DNA from: Polyangiaceae bacterium
GTDB lineage: Bacteria; Myxococcota_A; Polyangia; Polyangiales; Polyangiaceae
Direction of reading: 5' to 3'
Assembly (NCBI GenBank): GCA_947475525.1
Contig: CANJMI010000017.1
Span: 56,893 to 120,892 of the forward strand
Length of the DNA stretch: 64,000 nucleotides
Part shown: positions 63,883-64,000 of the stretch, piece after piece
Position numbering within the stretch: the stretch's first letter is position 1
Layout of the letters: each line of letters begins with the position of its first letter
The notes under the pieces: generated by a model
Seen by the model: the letters and a program-made list of their open reading frames with translations, nothing else
The model's database searches: none
Told to the model about the DNA's origin: nothing
Translations under genes and position numbers: made by a program

Positions 63883-64000
63883 ATGCAGCGTCTCAGACCC
63901 GGTACGAAGCTCACCGACGTATTGACGCTTGTCCGCATCCTTGGCGAAGGCGGGATGGGCACGGTGTGGCTCGCCAACCATCGGATGCTCGGCACCGAGG
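63883..64000 (+). CDS. Ser/Thr kinase copy 3 (N-terminal part, cut by window edge)
   Basis: Starts at ATG 63883 with MQRLRPGTKLTDVLTLVRIL and continues GEGGMGTVWLANHRMLGTE to the window end. The 48 bases before the ATG are identical to those before copy 1, and the coding part differs from copy 1 by very few bases. It is presumably a third kinase-SUMF gene; its C-terminal domain is not visible. Confidence 0.8.
   Translation, partial: MQRLRPGTKLTDVLTLVRILGEGGMGTVWLANHRMLGTE

Overview
The window is GC-rich coding DNA with strong third-position G/C. Genes are tightly packed and many neighbours overlap by four bases (GTGA or ATGA), so operon structure can be read directly. The gene content points to a myxobacterium (Myxococcota), most likely in the Polyangiales (Sorangium/Polyangium-type). 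The signs are several eukaryotic-type Ser/Thr kinases with extracytoplasmic sensor domains, a PP2C phosphatase beside a zinc-ribbon/double-FHA protein, Ser/Gly-rich Cys-rich lipoproteins, a CRTAC1-type VCBS protein, an IgGFc-binding-like lipoprotein, and type VI secretion (T6SS) spike genes of the DUF2169/pentapeptide/DUF3540/DUF4150 type. The assignment rests on gene content only; no rRNA or tRNA gene was seen.

Layout, left third (1-25 kb). A cut-off 7TM-like membrane sensor and a UbiB/ABC1 kinase lie on the minus strand. Divergent from them is a five-gene molybdenum hydroxylase operon (xdhC, a MobA-like nucleotidyltransferase, and the Mo, 2Fe-2S and FAD subunits). Next come a VCBS/CRTAC1 lipoprotein, a DUF938 methyltransferase and a Ser/Thr kinase with PPC-like exodomains, which is divergent from a 638-aa membrane protein of unknown role. 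A TerB-like / beta-propeller / GMC-accessory / GMC-oxidoreductase operon, threonine aldolase and a TPR lipoprotein follow. After these are an acidic membrane protein with a MaoC hydratase, a beta-barrel protein, and scpA-scpB, in which ScpB carries a very long Asp-rich tail.

Middle (25-40 kb). An Xre-type regulator, a lamin-tail-domain lipoprotein and a PmbA/TldD-type protein lead to larB-larC (nickel-pincer cofactor); LarC has a His-rich N-terminal extension. Then come a thioredoxin-rhodanese fusion with an altered redox motif, an orphan Dam-type methylase, a thioesterase, a small secreted protein, two DppB/DppC-type permeases without partners, the FHA and PP2C pair, a beta-barrel protein and an acidic small protein.

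Right third (40-64 kb). The first T6SS island (lipoprotein, unknown protein, VgrG with a C-terminal extension, lipoprotein) sits behind a near-consensus sigma-54 promoter, preceded by six CTGACG/CGTCAG half-sites. After an exporter/deacylase pair and an N-formylglutamate amidohydrolase, a second minus-strand spike operon holds VgrG, DUF2169-pentapeptide, pentapeptide, DUF3540, DUF4150/PAAR-like and a 335-aa ALPF-motif protein. The window ends in a tandem array of three Ser/Thr kinase-SUMF (FGE-sulfatase fold) genes. Their kinase halves are nearly identical, whereas the C-terminal binding-face segments differ strongly. One copy is split by an A/C-rich linker expansion, and the third is cut by the window edge. 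Spacers in the array contain a REP-like double hairpin and a four-unit 22-bp direct repeat. This array is the best candidate here for an undescribed sensing or recognition system.
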